Positions 22,524 to 32,804 of a stretch of 48,344 nt of DNA are shown here, piece after piece. The notes beneath the pieces were generated by a model. The model was not told where the DNA came from and searched no databases. It was given only the letters and a program-made list of their open reading frames with translations. Numbering within the stretch: the first letter of the stretch is position 1; each line of letters opens with the position of its first letter. The position numbers and the translations under genes were made by a program. Source of the DNA: a virus; IMG/VR virus record IMGVR_UViG_3300030117_004088, positions 1-48,344 of that record; one strand, given 5' to 3'.

Positions 22524-24182
22524 TCAACTACCACAGTATTTAATAAAGTATAATTTATAATATGGTGGTATGTTCCTTCCTGAAGGATCACTATTAAGTG
22601 CAACATTATCTCCACCTATATCAGTCCAATGACTAGGAATGCCATCAGCAGTAGGATATGGAAGATATGAATCATTATCATAAAGTTGACCCCATGTATT
22701 AATACTATGTTGGTGAGCACTTGAACCTGCCTCTCCAAGATCTAAATTGACCGTTCCACAATTACCTCTATCAGCATATCTTGAGTTAGTTGCATCCAAA
22801 TTAGGAGCTCCTCCTGATTTTGAAAATAAACCATCACAAGTTCCACCACCTTGATCAAATGCTTCGGATATACCTCTAATTGCACCAGTATGTGCACTCC
22901 ATTGTTTAATAGCATAAGTATCACCTGCATGGAAGTGTCCTAATGCACATGCATCAAATCTTCCACCAGTGTTAGCAGATACTCTACTATCAGATCCACC
23001 AGCACCCAAAATAAATCTATCTTGTAAATTTGGAGTACCTACTCCATTAGTATGAGCAGTACCATCACAAACTTTCCAGTCAGCACCAAGGTCTGAAAGA
23101 TTTTCCTTCATAACAATAGAACCACTAGGAACTGCTCCACCAGTAACTGCTCCAGTAGCACCTTTAAGTCCTTTATTTCCCTTATCACCTTTATTACCCT
23201 CTTCTTCTACATCACCTTTAATACCTTTCTGTCCTTTCTGCCCTTTAAAGTCACCTTTCTGTCCTTTATCACCTTTATCACCTTTATTACCCTTATCCTC
23301 TACAGCACCCTTATCACCCTTATCACCCTTTTCATCAGAGGGTTCACCTTTAGCACCTTTTTGTTCTACATCACCTTTAGTACCTTTTTGTCCTTTTTGT
23401 CCTTTAAATTCAGTAATACCTTTCTGTCCTTTATCACCTTTATTACCCTTCTCATCTACAGCACCTTTTTGTCCTTTCTGTCCTTTATCACCAGCTTCTC
23501 CTTTTTGTCCTTTATTACCTTCTGCCTCTACTTCACCTTTAGCACCTTTCTGCCCTTTACTTCCTTTATTATCATTTAATTCTCCCTTTTGTCCCTTATC
23601 ACCCTTATTACCCTGTGCTTCTACATCACCCTTTTCTCCTTTCTGTCCTTTAAAGTCACCTTTAACACCCTTCTGTCCCTTATCACCTTTATTACCTTTA
23701 TCCTCTACAGCACCCTTTTCACCTTTTTGTCCTTTATCACCTTCTGTTCCTTTCTCTCCTTTATTACCCTGTTGTTCTACATCACCCTTTTCACCTTTTT
23801 GTCCTTTAAAGTCACCTTTAATACCCTTCTGTCCCTTTTCACCTTTCTCTCCTTTTTCAGCCTGTTCTCCCTTCTGCCCTTTATCACCCTGTTCTCCTTT
23901 TTGCCCTTTCTCTCCTTTTTGCCCCTTTTCTGCTACTTCTCCAGCTTCCCCTTTAGTACCTTTCTCACCCTTTTGTCCTTTATCACCTTCTTGCCCCTTC
24001 TGTCCTTTCTCACCCTTAAATCCTTCAGTTCCCTTTTCACCTTTTTGTCCTTTTTCGCCCTTCTCTCCTTTCTCACCTTTTAATCCCTTTTCACCCTTTT
24101 CACCTTTTTGGCCCTTTTCTCCCTTAATGCCTGTATCGGCAATAGTTACCCAAGCACCATCTTTTCTTACCTTTAATGCCAT
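22524..24182 (-). CDS. Collagen-like fibre with phage collar domain, 552 aa
   Basis: A 552-residue fibre in three parts. Residues 1-20 are the cap (MALKVRKDGAWVTIADTG). Residues about 21-346 are collagen Gly-x-y repeats dominated by KGE, KGQ and KGD triplets, with short breaks such as DFKGQKGEKGDVEQQG, and with only one proline. Residues about 349-552 form a tail collar domain (AVPSGSIVM, WKVCDGT, TPNLQDRFILG at 383-393). It has two His-x-His pairs (GHFHAG at 415-420, AHQHS at 489-493), like the metal-binding sites in T4 short and long fibre tips. The end is IPPYYKLYFIKYCGS. It is probably a trimeric receptor-binding fibre. Confidence 0.88.
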   Translation of the reverse strand: MALKVRKDGAWVTIADTGIKGEKGQKGEKGEKGLKGEKGEKGEKGQKGEKGTEGFKGEKGQKGQEGDKGQKGEKGTKGEAGEVAEKGQKGEKGQKGEQGDKGQKGEQAEKGEKGEKGQKGIKGDFKGQKGEKGDVEQQGNKGEKGTEGDKGQKGEKGAVEDKGNKGDKGQKGVKGDFKGQKGEKGDVEAQGNKGDKGQKGELNDNKGSKGQKGAKGEVEAEGNKGQKGEAGDKGQKGQKGAVDEKGNKGDKGQKGITEFKGQKGQKGTKGDVEQKGAKGEPSDEKGDKGDKGAVEDKGNKGDKGDKGQKGDFKGQKGQKGIKGDVEEEGNKGDKGNKGLKGATGAVTGGAVPSGSIVMKENLSDLGADWKVCDGTAHTNGVGTPNLQDRFILGAGGSDSRVSANTGGRFDACALGHFHAGDTYAIKQWSAHTGAIRGISEAFDQGGGTCDGLFSKSGGAPNLDATNSRYADRGNCGTVNLDLGEAGSSAHQHSINTWGQLYDNDSYLPYPTADGIPSHWTDIGGDNVALNSDPSGRNIPPYYKLYFIKYCGS

Positions 24183-24198
24183 AATTTATATCTTTTGT

Positions 24199-24206
24199 CT
24201 ATTTAT
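24199..24206 (-). promoter_or_regulatory. Late promoter motif
   Basis: ATAAATAG on the minus strand, about 16 bases before the collagen-like fibre ATG, overlapping the stop of the upstream fibre gene. Confidence 0.5.
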
Positions 24207-27200
24207 GTTGAAGTATCATACCATATATCACCATCGCAAACAGTTAAACTACCACCTGCAACAGAAGTAGGATCATCATCCTGAACATACTTATTTCCAT
24301 AAGCATTACTAGTTTCTGCAATACCAATAGTAGCAATACCTGATGTAGTCTGATCTACAGTGATATAAGAAGTACAAACTCTCTCTACAGGAACAGGAAT
24401 AAAAGGTGCTATTGATGAACTAGATGCATTAGTAAATTGTTTAACAAATACTGTACCAATACCACCACTCTCATTATTTTCCCAAGTCCATCCACCAGAA
24501 CCATCTGCTGTTATAACTTGCTGACCAGTTCCTGATCCACCACTTGTATCCTTTATACTTGTAGGTTTTAGATTCTGAGTAGTAAGTAAATCAGTACTTG
24601 GATTCCAAGTTAAACTAGTATCATCTACACAAATTCCCTCAAAAGCTGCATCAGTATTGTTATTGACAAATGTTAGATAATATGTATCATCATTACTCTT
24701 TTGTGATATTCTAACCTGCTCTGCCTTATCTACAGACAAACCTGTAGCATTAACCCAATCTACACCAGAACCAGTTGATTGTAATAAAGAACCAGCAGCA
24801 CCCACTTGTCCATCCTTATCATGAACTGGTCCATAAAAAGTAGCAATGCCTGATACAGTCATTGAATTGATGCCAGCATTACCATAGAAAGTAACACCAA
24901 CTCCAGATGTTTCTACTCGTGCAATACCTTGAGCATGGAGAAGTGTTCTTGCATTATTACCACCATGCATTTTTAACATGGGTTGCCAATCTTGATCAAA
25001 GAATTGGACCGCTCCTGGTCCATCACCACCATTTGACTTAAATACTAATCCACCTGATCCATTCTCCTTAATTATTGAGGCTCTACCATCAACAATAGAA
25101 TCTCCATTAGAATCAGTTTGATCAGCAAGACTCCTATCATGATATATCAGTAAATCTCTACCAGTACCCCATGTTGCATATGCACCATCAATAAATTCTA
25201 ATGAATTTTGACTCTTATCCCATCTAACAGAAGTAACACCAGCATCACCATGAAACTGCACATCATTTTTAAATGTCGCAATGCCAGTTACATATAGATT
25301 TTCAATATCAACATTAGTTAATCCTTCAAGATTTCTAGCATAAACAGTATTCCATCTTTTTAAATCTGAACCCAAATTAAAAGTAGTAGTTGTATTTGGT
25401 ACGATACTTGAATTTACTTCACCTTCAAAATAAACATTATCTAAATCATCACTACCCAAGTAAATACTACTTCCATTTAATCGAGTATCTCCATTAACAG
25501 TAAGAGCACTCGTGACATATGCACTAGTTGTACTAGTAACTCCTGTTACTGTAATACCGATTCCAGAAGTTTGTAATTTATTAGCATCATTAAAAAATAA
25601 TATTGAAGATCCACTCTCAATACCTACAAAACTACTCTTACCACTATTTCCACCTATTCGTACAGTTTCACTATTGATTTTTAAATCAAAAGTTCCAATA
25701 CCACTTATGTAACTAGAACCACCACTATTGTAAATATCTACATGGTTAGAACCTGCTAAATTATCTGTACCAACTACTAATTTACTTCCAGTTAATATCT
25801 TTAATGAATCTTCATCTTTATCAAAGAAAACAGATGTAACACCTGTATTACCATGAAATTCTACATCATCTTTAAATGTTGCAATACCTGTTATAAGGAG
25901 TCTTTGGAAAACTCCATTTGCAGTATTAATACTATCATTAACATATAAATCAGCACCAACATATAAATCACCACCTGTAGTAGTAATGCCACCTGCAGAT
26001 GCTAATGTTGTAACTCCAACAGCTTTAAAATTCTCACCAACATTGAGATTCTTTTCAATACCAACACCACCCTCAATAACAACTGCACCACTATCTTTAT
26101 CGTCTGAGTATGTTGTATCAGATACAGCTAATATATCAGCAACAGTTACTGTACCTGAAGTAGAATCTAAAGTTAATCCTCCAGTTGATGTCTGTACAGT
26201 ATTTCCTGATATTTTTACATTTCCTGCAGTAGCTATACCAGTTACATTTAAATTTACAGTGGTAATAATTCCAGAAACATTTACACCAGTACTAATAAGA
26301 GAACCGTCAAATGTTAAATCAGAACTATCTACCAATTCACCAGAAGGACCAGCATAAACAACTCTACCCTGAGTTAAATCAGAAATTCTTGCAGTTGATG
26401 CTGTTACACCACCATTAGCATTAATAACATTAAGGAATGTAGATATACCAGTAACATATAATCTATCAATAGTAACACCATCAGTGAATATTGACGGACC
26501 TAAAACATCTAATAAGGTAGTAGGTTGAGTACTACCAATACCTACTCTATCGTTATTTGCAGTATAAACAAGTTTTTCTGCACCATCTACAAGTCCACCA
26601 GTATTATGATATTGAACTTGATATATTGTACCACCAGCACCAGTTACAGCAGAAGCAGAACTAATCCATTCAACACCATCTGCTCCCTTACTTAATAAAT
26701 TACTTGGATTACCAGCATCATTATTGAAATCATAAATGGTTCCTTCTAATCTAATATCACCAAGGAGATGCAATTCTTGAGTTGGTACTGTAGTTCCTAA
26801 ACCAACGTAACCTGTCTCAGATACTACAGTTAAAAATGTTCCACCAATACCTACATCTAATCCATTTCCTACAGTTAAAATACCAACTGTATTATTAAAA
26901 ACTAAATCTGTTGATGTTGCAAAATCATTTGACTCTTTAAATAATACACTTCCATTGTCGCCAGGAGGTCTAACAGTAACAGTTCCAGCAACACCTGAAG
27001 ATACACCATCAACATAAGGATCAGCAACTACATTTATCGCATTTCCTCGAAAGTCAACTTGAGTAATACTGTCAGCAGTTCCTACAAGAATTCCTTCATC
27101 ATATAAACTAATAGAACCAGGTATTATACCACCACTCTTTACAACCCAATATCTTTCTCCTGGATGATCTACAAAAGAAACCATCTCATACTGCTGCCCC

Positions 27201-27337
27201 ACAGGAACAGAAGGTAATGAAAGAGTAGGATCACCAAGATTTGGTTCAGCCTGCTCTAATCCAAGGTATGTGTATCTATCATCCGTTAATTTATTTTGCG
27301 GAGTTCTTTTTACTCTACCACTTATATACTTAGGCAT
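24203..27337 (-). CDS. Modular tail fibre, 1044 aa
   Basis: A 1044-residue fibre. The N-terminus MPKYISGRVKRTPQNKL is likely the attachment region. It has VGLGTTVPTQELHL and VGIGSTQPTTLLDV stalk repeats, one KDSGAVVIEGGVGIEKNLNV module shared with the 1178-residue fibre, and two copies of a VTGIATFKxDVxFHG then GVTS module (near residues 490 and 700). The tail is less repetitive and ends VAGGSLTVCDGDIWYDTST, a common fibre C-terminal pattern. It overlaps the upstream gene by 8 bases. Probably part of a long or side fibre. Confidence 0.8.
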   Translation of the reverse strand: MPKYISGRVKRTPQNKLTDDRYTYLGLEQAEPNLGDPTLSLPSVPVGQQYEMVSFVDHPGERYWVVKSGGIIPGSISLYDEGILVGTADSITQVDFRGNAINVVADPYVDGVSSGVAGTVTVRPPGDNGSVLFKESNDFATSTDLVFNNTVGILTVGNGLDVGIGGTFLTVVSETGYVGLGTTVPTQELHLLGDIRLEGTIYDFNNDAGNPSNLLSKGADGVEWISSASAVTGAGGTIYQVQYHNTGGLVDGAEKLVYTANNDRVGIGSTQPTTLLDVLGPSIFTDGVTIDRLYVTGISTFLNVINANGGVTASTARISDLTQGRVVYAGPSGELVDSSDLTFDGSLISTGVNVSGIITTVNLNVTGIATAGNVKISGNTVQTSTGGLTLDSTSGTVTVADILAVSDTTYSDDKDSGAVVIEGGVGIEKNLNVGENFKAVGVTTLASAGGITTTGGDLYVGADLYVNDSINTANGVFQRLLITGIATFKDDVEFHGNTGVTSVFFDKDEDSLKILTGSKLVVGTDNLAGSNHVDIYNSGGSSYISGIGTFDLKINSETVRIGGNSGKSSFVGIESGSSILFFNDANKLQTSGIGITVTGVTSTTSAYVTSALTVNGDTRLNGSSIYLGSDDLDNVYFEGEVNSSIVPNTTTTFNLGSDLKRWNTVYARNLEGLTNVDIENLYVTGIATFKNDVQFHGDAGVTSVRWDKSQNSLEFIDGAYATWGTGRDLLIYHDRSLADQTDSNGDSIVDGRASIIKENGSGGLVFKSNGGDGPGAVQFFDQDWQPMLKMHGGNNARTLLHAQGIARVETSGVGVTFYGNAGINSMTVSGIATFYGPVHDKDGQVGAAGSLLQSTGSGVDWVNATGLSVDKAEQVRISQKSNDDTYYLTFVNNNTDAAFEGICVDDTSLTWNPSTDLLTTQNLKPTSIKDTSGGSGTGQQVITADGSGGWTWENNESGGIGTVFVKQFTNASSSSIAPFIPVPVERVCTSYITVDQTTSGIATIGIAETSNAYGNKYVQDDDPTSVAGGSLTVCDGDIWYDTST

Positions 27338-29258
27338 TACTATTCTCTAGAATACTTGCAAGAAATTCCATCTGAAGTGGAGCAGCAAGTCCACCTGAAG
27401 TTGATGGTCCAACATTAACGGTAATTGTATTGGTAGTTGCCTCTATAAAATTAGTCATAATACCAACTATAGGATCTGTCACACGAGGATATGCATGTTC
27501 TGTCGCAAATCCATCTTGACTACATGTGAAGTATATGGATCCAGTATCAATACCAACAGCCTCAGTCGTTCTCTTCATAGAATTAGGTTGAGCACTAACA
27601 TAAGTATGCTCATAAGCACCACCACTTATAATTGCATTAGGATCTGCTGATGAAAATGTATGAATACCACCAGAAGTAGTTCTACCAACATTTAAAGCAA
27701 TTGTTGTGTCACTTGCATCCACAATAGGAACAGGTTTATTGTAATAAGGATCAGCTCCACCAACACAATTAGGTCCAGTACAACCACTTGCTCTTGGATA
27801 AGATTTTATAGATGCATGTGTATCTTGTGCACAAGTAAATTTAATAGATTCTGTTGCTATCTTAACTGCTGTAGTTGCTCTACTTAAAGTATTTGCATTC
27901 CATGATACAAACGTATGAGTAGTAGTATTAGTAGAAGGAGCAGAATCCAAAACCTGAATACTAAAACTATTAGCATCAATATATGTGATAGGAATCCATC
28001 TCTCAGAAATTGGATCAGTTGATCTAGGATAGTACTTAGTTCCAGCACCATGAGTACATGTAAAACCTATAGCATCATCATCAATTTTAATTAAATCTCC
28101 ATCAATAAAATTATGATTAGCAAGAGTAATTGTCATAACACCTGTTGTAGGGTTATAAACAGCATTAGTTGGACTATGTGTTGTAGGACCAGGTAAACTA
28201 TGACTACCAATAGTAAGAGTCATAATACCAACAGCACCATTATATTCACCATCAGTAGGTGTAAAATTAACAATTGGTGATGTACCAACATTCATTTCAA
28301 ATTCTGTTCCACTATTTACTGTAATTGGTTTAAAAGTACCACTAACAGGATCTGTTGAACGAGGATAAGTTTTATTACCAGAACCCATTGTACAACTGAA
28401 TGTTAATGCGTTATCATCAAACCTAATTAAATCTCCACTTGAAAACCCATGAGCTGCTGCAGTAGTTACTGTTAATATACCAGAAACAGCATCATATTCT
28501 GCACCATTTGGAGTATGTGATGATGCACTAGCAGTCATACCATGATTATCCATAGTTAAAACTAATGATCCAGTTGATGGTTCATAAGTAGCAAAACTAG
28601 GAGTAAACTTAACACCAGTGCTTTGTTGATGAATACAATTTTTATTAGCTTTTACAAATTCATGAATTGCAGCTTTATAAGTATGAATTATACCATTTGA
28701 ACTACCAACAATAGTTGTAAATTGTTTACTATCATTTACCACATCTACTGTATAAGATGCTTGTGGATCTGGAAATATTGTTGTTGTAATACCTGAATTA
28801 TTATTTGTACACTCAAATACTATTCCACCTAAAGTAATTTGATCATTAGCAGAAAAACCATGATTACCTATTGTTGTTATTGTAGCAATACCCAAGGGTT
28901 CACAATAATCAACATCTGTAATTGTACTTAAACCACTTTGAGTTCCTTGCACATATATTCTATCAACAATCAATGGTGTTTTTTCCAATACCATTCTACC
29001 ATCAACTAAGATTACACCATCATTAGGTGGAATCTCTACATCTTTTATAACTCTTATATCCCTTGTAAGTCCCGTACTTCTAGACTCTCTTCTCTGAAAA
29101 AATGTAACTGTTGGATATGTAGTTGCAGCACCAACATTTGCTACTTGAGAATACAATACCAACGCAGAAGTTCCTGTAGGAACCTCATACAATTTCTGCA
29201 ATCCTGGTGCCACAGGAACCATTACTGATATAAACTTATTTACTGGTGCTATTGCCAT
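27330..29258 (-). CDS. Repeat-rich virion structural protein, 642 aa
   Basis: A 642-residue protein. At least four modules share FTC/FSC followed 8-12 residues later by YPR, usually with TDP (for example FSCTMGSGNKTYPRSTDP, FTCTHGAGTKYYPRSTDP, FTCSQDGFATEHAYPRVTDP). They alternate with Y-x-x-x-T/S-G-x-x-T-x-T segments ending in HGF or HNF. Such modules recur in cyanophage virion proteins. The N-terminal 110 residues (KFISVMVPVAPGLQKLYEVP) differ and may anchor it. A fibre or baseplate-peripheral location is inferred from its position between two fibre genes. Confidence 0.75.
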   Translation of the reverse strand: MAIAPVNKFISVMVPVAPGLQKLYEVPTGTSALVLYSQVANVGAATTYPTVTFFQRRESRSTGLTRDIRVIKDVEIPPNDGVILVDGRMVLEKTPLIVDRIYVQGTQSGLSTITDVDYCEPLGIATITTIGNHGFSANDQITLGGIVFECTNNNSGITTTIFPDPQASYTVDVVNDSKQFTTIVGSSNGIIHTYKAAIHEFVKANKNCIHQQSTGVKFTPSFATYEPSTGSLVLTMDNHGMTASASSHTPNGAEYDAVSGILTVTTAAAHGFSSGDLIRFDDNALTFSCTMGSGNKTYPRSTDPVSGTFKPITVNSGTEFEMNVGTSPIVNFTPTDGEYNGAVGIMTLTIGSHSLPGPTTHSPTNAVYNPTTGVMTITLANHNFIDGDLIKIDDDAIGFTCTHGAGTKYYPRSTDPISERWIPITYIDANSFSIQVLDSAPSTNTTTHTFVSWNANTLSRATTAVKIATESIKFTCAQDTHASIKSYPRASGCTGPNCVGGADPYYNKPVPIVDASDTTIALNVGRTTSGGIHTFSSADPNAIISGGAYEHTYVSAQPNSMKRTTEAVGIDTGSIYFTCSQDGFATEHAYPRVTDPIVGIMTNFIEATTNTITVNVGPSTSGGLAAPLQMEFLASILENSNA

Positions 29259-29259
29259 A

Positions 29260-32200
29260 TTATCTCAACGCTAGGATTAATGGTGTTAATTGTGCTTGAA
29301 TTGCTCTGTTAAAGTCTCTTCCTCGAATAGTTGAAGTTGTTTGATCAACTGTTAAACCATCACCAATTCTAAAGTTACCTTTTTGATCCGTACTTGTAAA
29401 TGGACATTGACCTCCATTTATTGCAACTACTTCATTTTCAGGTTTAGGTTCTCCACCTTGGAAGGGGTTCGCTTTATTTATATCCGTACCAGCACCAATA
29501 TATTCAAATGAATGAGAACTGGTTATAATTCTACTTAATCTTACAAGTTCAATATCTACTCCAGAAGGAACTTCATAAGGAATAAACTGATCAAATGTTA
29601 CTGTTGTTAGTCCAACAGTTGTTGGTTCAGTAGCAACATTTACAGTATATAAAATAGGATCTGTATCTGCTTCAAGTACAGCATTTCCTGTTCCTGTTAT
29701 GTTAACAGTAAATGATTGATTTGGCAAGAAATTTCTACCACTAGCAACAACATCAACAGATGTAATTGTTCCAGCAGCACTGACATTAGCAGAAAATTCT
29801 GCTTGAATAGCTTCTGGTCCTAATGGATTTGGAACAGTAATAACTGGTGGTGCGGATGCAAAATAATCTCCTGGATTACCACCATTAACAACTCTAATAC
29901 CTCTAATTAATTGTAAAGGTTGAGTTAAAGTTCCTGTTGCAGTAGTATCATTATAATCTGCTAAATTAATCTTAAAAAATAAACCTTGTCCATCAAATGG
30001 TTTCCTAAATCTACTTAGAGAATCTTGAACATTAGTTAATTCAAAAGAATCACTATCAGCAATTGCCGATTTAAATACTGTTCCAGTAAATTCTGTATCA
30101 CCTACACCATCAGCAAATAACCCATAATTACCAAAAGATGAGTTAGAGTTTGTTAAATCACATTGTCCACCTTTACTACATGATATTCCAATATCAGAAG
30201 CAATAGTAAAAATAGAAACTAACTGAGCATATGCATTATTTGTAATTGATACTCCAATACCTGCTTCATTATATTGAGTAAATGCATCACAAACCATAGA
30301 TTTCAAATCTTGTCCTAAATTATTAGTTCCTGTAAAATCAGCATTAGCATTATCACCATCAATTTTCATACCAATACTATTACTCATAAAATTAGTACAG
30401 TTTCTAATATATGGAGACTTCCACCTACCAGTAGCACCTTCATTCGCTGGTCCTGGTTCTAAGTAACCAGTCACTGCACTTTCAGCACCTGCAGGTGGTG
30501 GGAAAGCAACTGCACCTGCACCAGTATGAGCATAAGAAACTCCACCTTTACCATCATCAGGAGGACCAGAGAAATTAATATTCTGTATTAAACATCCTCT
30601 TCTAACATGGAAGACATCCTTAGTTCTATTCTCAGGGATAATAGTTACAAGTCTTAAATCTTCACCAGATACAGAAACATCAGTTCTTAATCCAATTGGA
30701 TTATTTTCAGTATAACTACCAGAACGAATAATAATAGTATCTCCTTCTTTTGCTATAGATGCTGCAGCACCAACAGTTCTTTTTGCATCACCTTCTAAGA
30801 ATCCAGTATTAGCATCATCACCATCTACAGTAACCCAAATAGCATTTTCAGTATCTACACCAGAAGGTCTCCATGATACACCAGCACCTATAGCAGATAA
30901 TCTATAATCATTTTTTGCACGAGTAATATCATAACCAGCATCGTTTAACTTATCAATAATAGAGTTTTCTAACTCTAAAGTACCAATAATTCTTGCATTT
31001 TCACCAACATTTAAATTCTTTTCAATACCAGTACCACCTTCAACTACAAGAGCACCAGTATCTTTATCATTTGATTGAGTAATTCCATGAACGGTTGCAT
31101 CACCACAAATATTAACACTTCCACCAATACCAACACCACCTGTAACAACAGCAGCACCTGTAACACAATTTGTAGAATCTGTATCTGAATCTACCTTTAT
31201 CTCACCGCCAATATTTACATTTTCCTCAACACCAAGTCCACCTTCTTCTATAACAAGAGCACCAGTATCTTTATCAGTTGAGGAAGTATTACCACCAATA
31301 TTTAAATTTTCTTCAATACCAACACCACCTTCAACTACAAGAGAACCAGTATCTTTATCAGTAGATCCTTGAGTAGAAGCAACTCTTGCATATCCACCTA
31401 CCCATAAATTTTCTCCAATACCAGTACCACCAGTAACTACTAAAGCACCACTTGTTGTACTATTAGATGTTGTATTACTGTTTATCCTACCTAAACCACC
31501 AACATGAAGGTTTAGTCCAATACCAGCACCACCACCTACAACAAGTGCACCACTTGCTGTATTAGTAGATTGTGTAACCGACTCAATCTTAGTATCATTA
31601 CCAACAAATAATTTTTTAACAATACCTACACCACCATCAATCTGAACAGATGCACTTGTAGTACTTGTAGCCTCTGTAATATCATTAAATGTTGCCTTAC
31701 CATCCACATCTAATGTATCGTTAAGATCAGTAGCACCATCAACTTGTAACGTATCCCTAAGTCTTGTGGCAAGATCCACATCTAGTGTATTATTAAGTGT
31801 TGTAGCACCATCTACATTCAAAGTGCCATCAAGTTGCTGATTGCCATCAACATTTAACTCAGAATCAAAATCAACATTACCTGTAACATGAAGTTCTCCA
31901 GTTACATCTAATTCTTTATCTGGAAGAGCATTTTTAATACCAACCTTAGTCATCCTATAGATTGGACTATTAATATCACCAGCAGTCTGATATCCCCACA
32001 AATCACTAGTCTGTATTCTAGCAATATCAGTAGGATTATCTGGATCAGGTATAGCAACTACTGTATCAGTACCTATTCCAAGACTATTAGTTTGTACAAA
32101 ATTAATAGTAGAAAATGTTTGAGCAGTTCCAACAGTTGGAAGATAATTACCTTCATCCTGAACATATATTCCCTCCATCGCAATCGGAGATGCTTCTGCC

Positions 32201-32796
32201 CATCTTATACCTTCACCATCCCTCTTTAAATAATATCCATTAAAACCAACAGAATCAGCAGAGTCATAAATGTTTCTATCAATTTTTATACTACCAGCAG
32301 CAACCATTTTTAGTGCTCCATGACTAGCACTATAACTTGGGAAATTGAGAGGATCTGTAGTTCCTATTCCAACAGTACCATCACTTGATACTATAAAAGC
32401 TTTGTCTTCAGTTTCAAGAGGAAATCCAGGAATAGGAGTACCACTAGTATTAGGTCCTCCAACTTGGAATCTATGAATAGGAAAAGTATTAGCTATACCA
32501 ACCCTACCAATACTATTTGCATCAGCAGATAATACAGTTCCTGCAATACCAACATCTAGTCTTTGTCTAACTAATGCAAATTCAGTATCTAATTTTCCTT
32601 CAATAAAGACATCATCTCTAAATGTAGCAACACCAATAAACTCTGAGTTCTTAAGAACCTTTAGAGTATCAACCTGTAGATCTTTAAATATTCCAGTGTC
32701 TCCATCAAAATCATAGTGAAGTTTTCCATAGATAAAAACATTTTCAAATATGGAATCACCATCATGTGCGTTTTGATTACCGTAATTCTGTGTCAT
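29260..32796 (-). CDS. Modular beta-helix tail fibre, 1178 aa
   Basis: A 1178-residue fibre. Residues 1-90 include GKLHYDFDGDTGIFKDLQVD. Residues about 290-365 hold short repeats (ELNVDGNQQLDGTLNVDGAT, TLDVD). Residues about 370-610 hold roughly eight copies of T-G-A-L-V-V-x-G-G-x-G-I-x-x-N-L-x-V-G-G. From about 650 a right-handed beta-helix begins (NAIWVTVDGDDANTG, TIIIRSGSYTENNPIGL, GCLIQNINFSGPP), like pectate-lyase folds. The C-terminus has SSHSFEYIGAGTDINKA and ends LTPLILALR. It is probably the proximal or largest fibre; the T4 counterpart is unclear. Confidence 0.8.
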   Translation of the reverse strand: MTQNYGNQNAHDGDSIFENVFIYGKLHYDFDGDTGIFKDLQVDTLKVLKNSEFIGVATFRDDVFIEGKLDTEFALVRQRLDVGIAGTVLSADANSIGRVGIANTFPIHRFQVGGPNTSGTPIPGFPLETEDKAFIVSSDGTVGIGTTDPLNFPSYSASHGALKMVAAGSIKIDRNIYDSADSVGFNGYYLKRDGEGIRWAEASPIAMEGIYVQDEGNYLPTVGTAQTFSTINFVQTNSLGIGTDTVVAIPDPDNPTDIARIQTSDLWGYQTAGDINSPIYRMTKVGIKNALPDKELDVTGELHVTGNVDFDSELNVDGNQQLDGTLNVDGATTLNNTLDVDLATRLRDTLQVDGATDLNDTLDVDGKATFNDITEATSTTSASVQIDGGVGIVKKLFVGNDTKIESVTQSTNTASGALVVGGGAGIGLNLHVGGLGRINSNTTSNSTTSGALVVTGGTGIGENLWVGGYARVASTQGSTDKDTGSLVVEGGVGIEENLNIGGNTSSTDKDTGALVIEEGGLGVEENVNIGGEIKVDSDTDSTNCVTGAAVVTGGVGIGGSVNICGDATVHGITQSNDKDTGALVVEGGTGIEKNLNVGENARIIGTLELENSIIDKLNDAGYDITRAKNDYRLSAIGAGVSWRPSGVDTENAIWVTVDGDDANTGFLEGDAKRTVGAAASIAKEGDTIIIRSGSYTENNPIGLRTDVSVSGEDLRLVTIIPENRTKDVFHVRRGCLIQNINFSGPPDDGKGGVSYAHTGAGAVAFPPPAGAESAVTGYLEPGPANEGATGRWKSPYIRNCTNFMSNSIGMKIDGDNANADFTGTNNLGQDLKSMVCDAFTQYNEAGIGVSITNNAYAQLVSIFTIASDIGISCSKGGQCDLTNSNSSFGNYGLFADGVGDTEFTGTVFKSAIADSDSFELTNVQDSLSRFRKPFDGQGLFFKINLADYNDTTATGTLTQPLQLIRGIRVVNGGNPGDYFASAPPVITVPNPLGPEAIQAEFSANVSAAGTITSVDVVASGRNFLPNQSFTVNITGTGNAVLEADTDPILYTVNVATEPTTVGLTTVTFDQFIPYEVPSGVDIELVRLSRIITSSHSFEYIGAGTDINKANPFQGGEPKPENEVVAINGGQCPFTSTDQKGNFRIGDGLTVDQTTSTIRGRDFNRAIQAQLTPLILALR

Positions 32797-32804
32797 ATTA
32801 TTTC

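Noticed and set aside
23361-24083. Long Phe/Leu/Ser-rich plus-strand frames opposite the collagen-like gene
   Set aside because: They are the antisense of the Lys-Gly-Glu repeats; the composition follows the repeat and no start signals exist.
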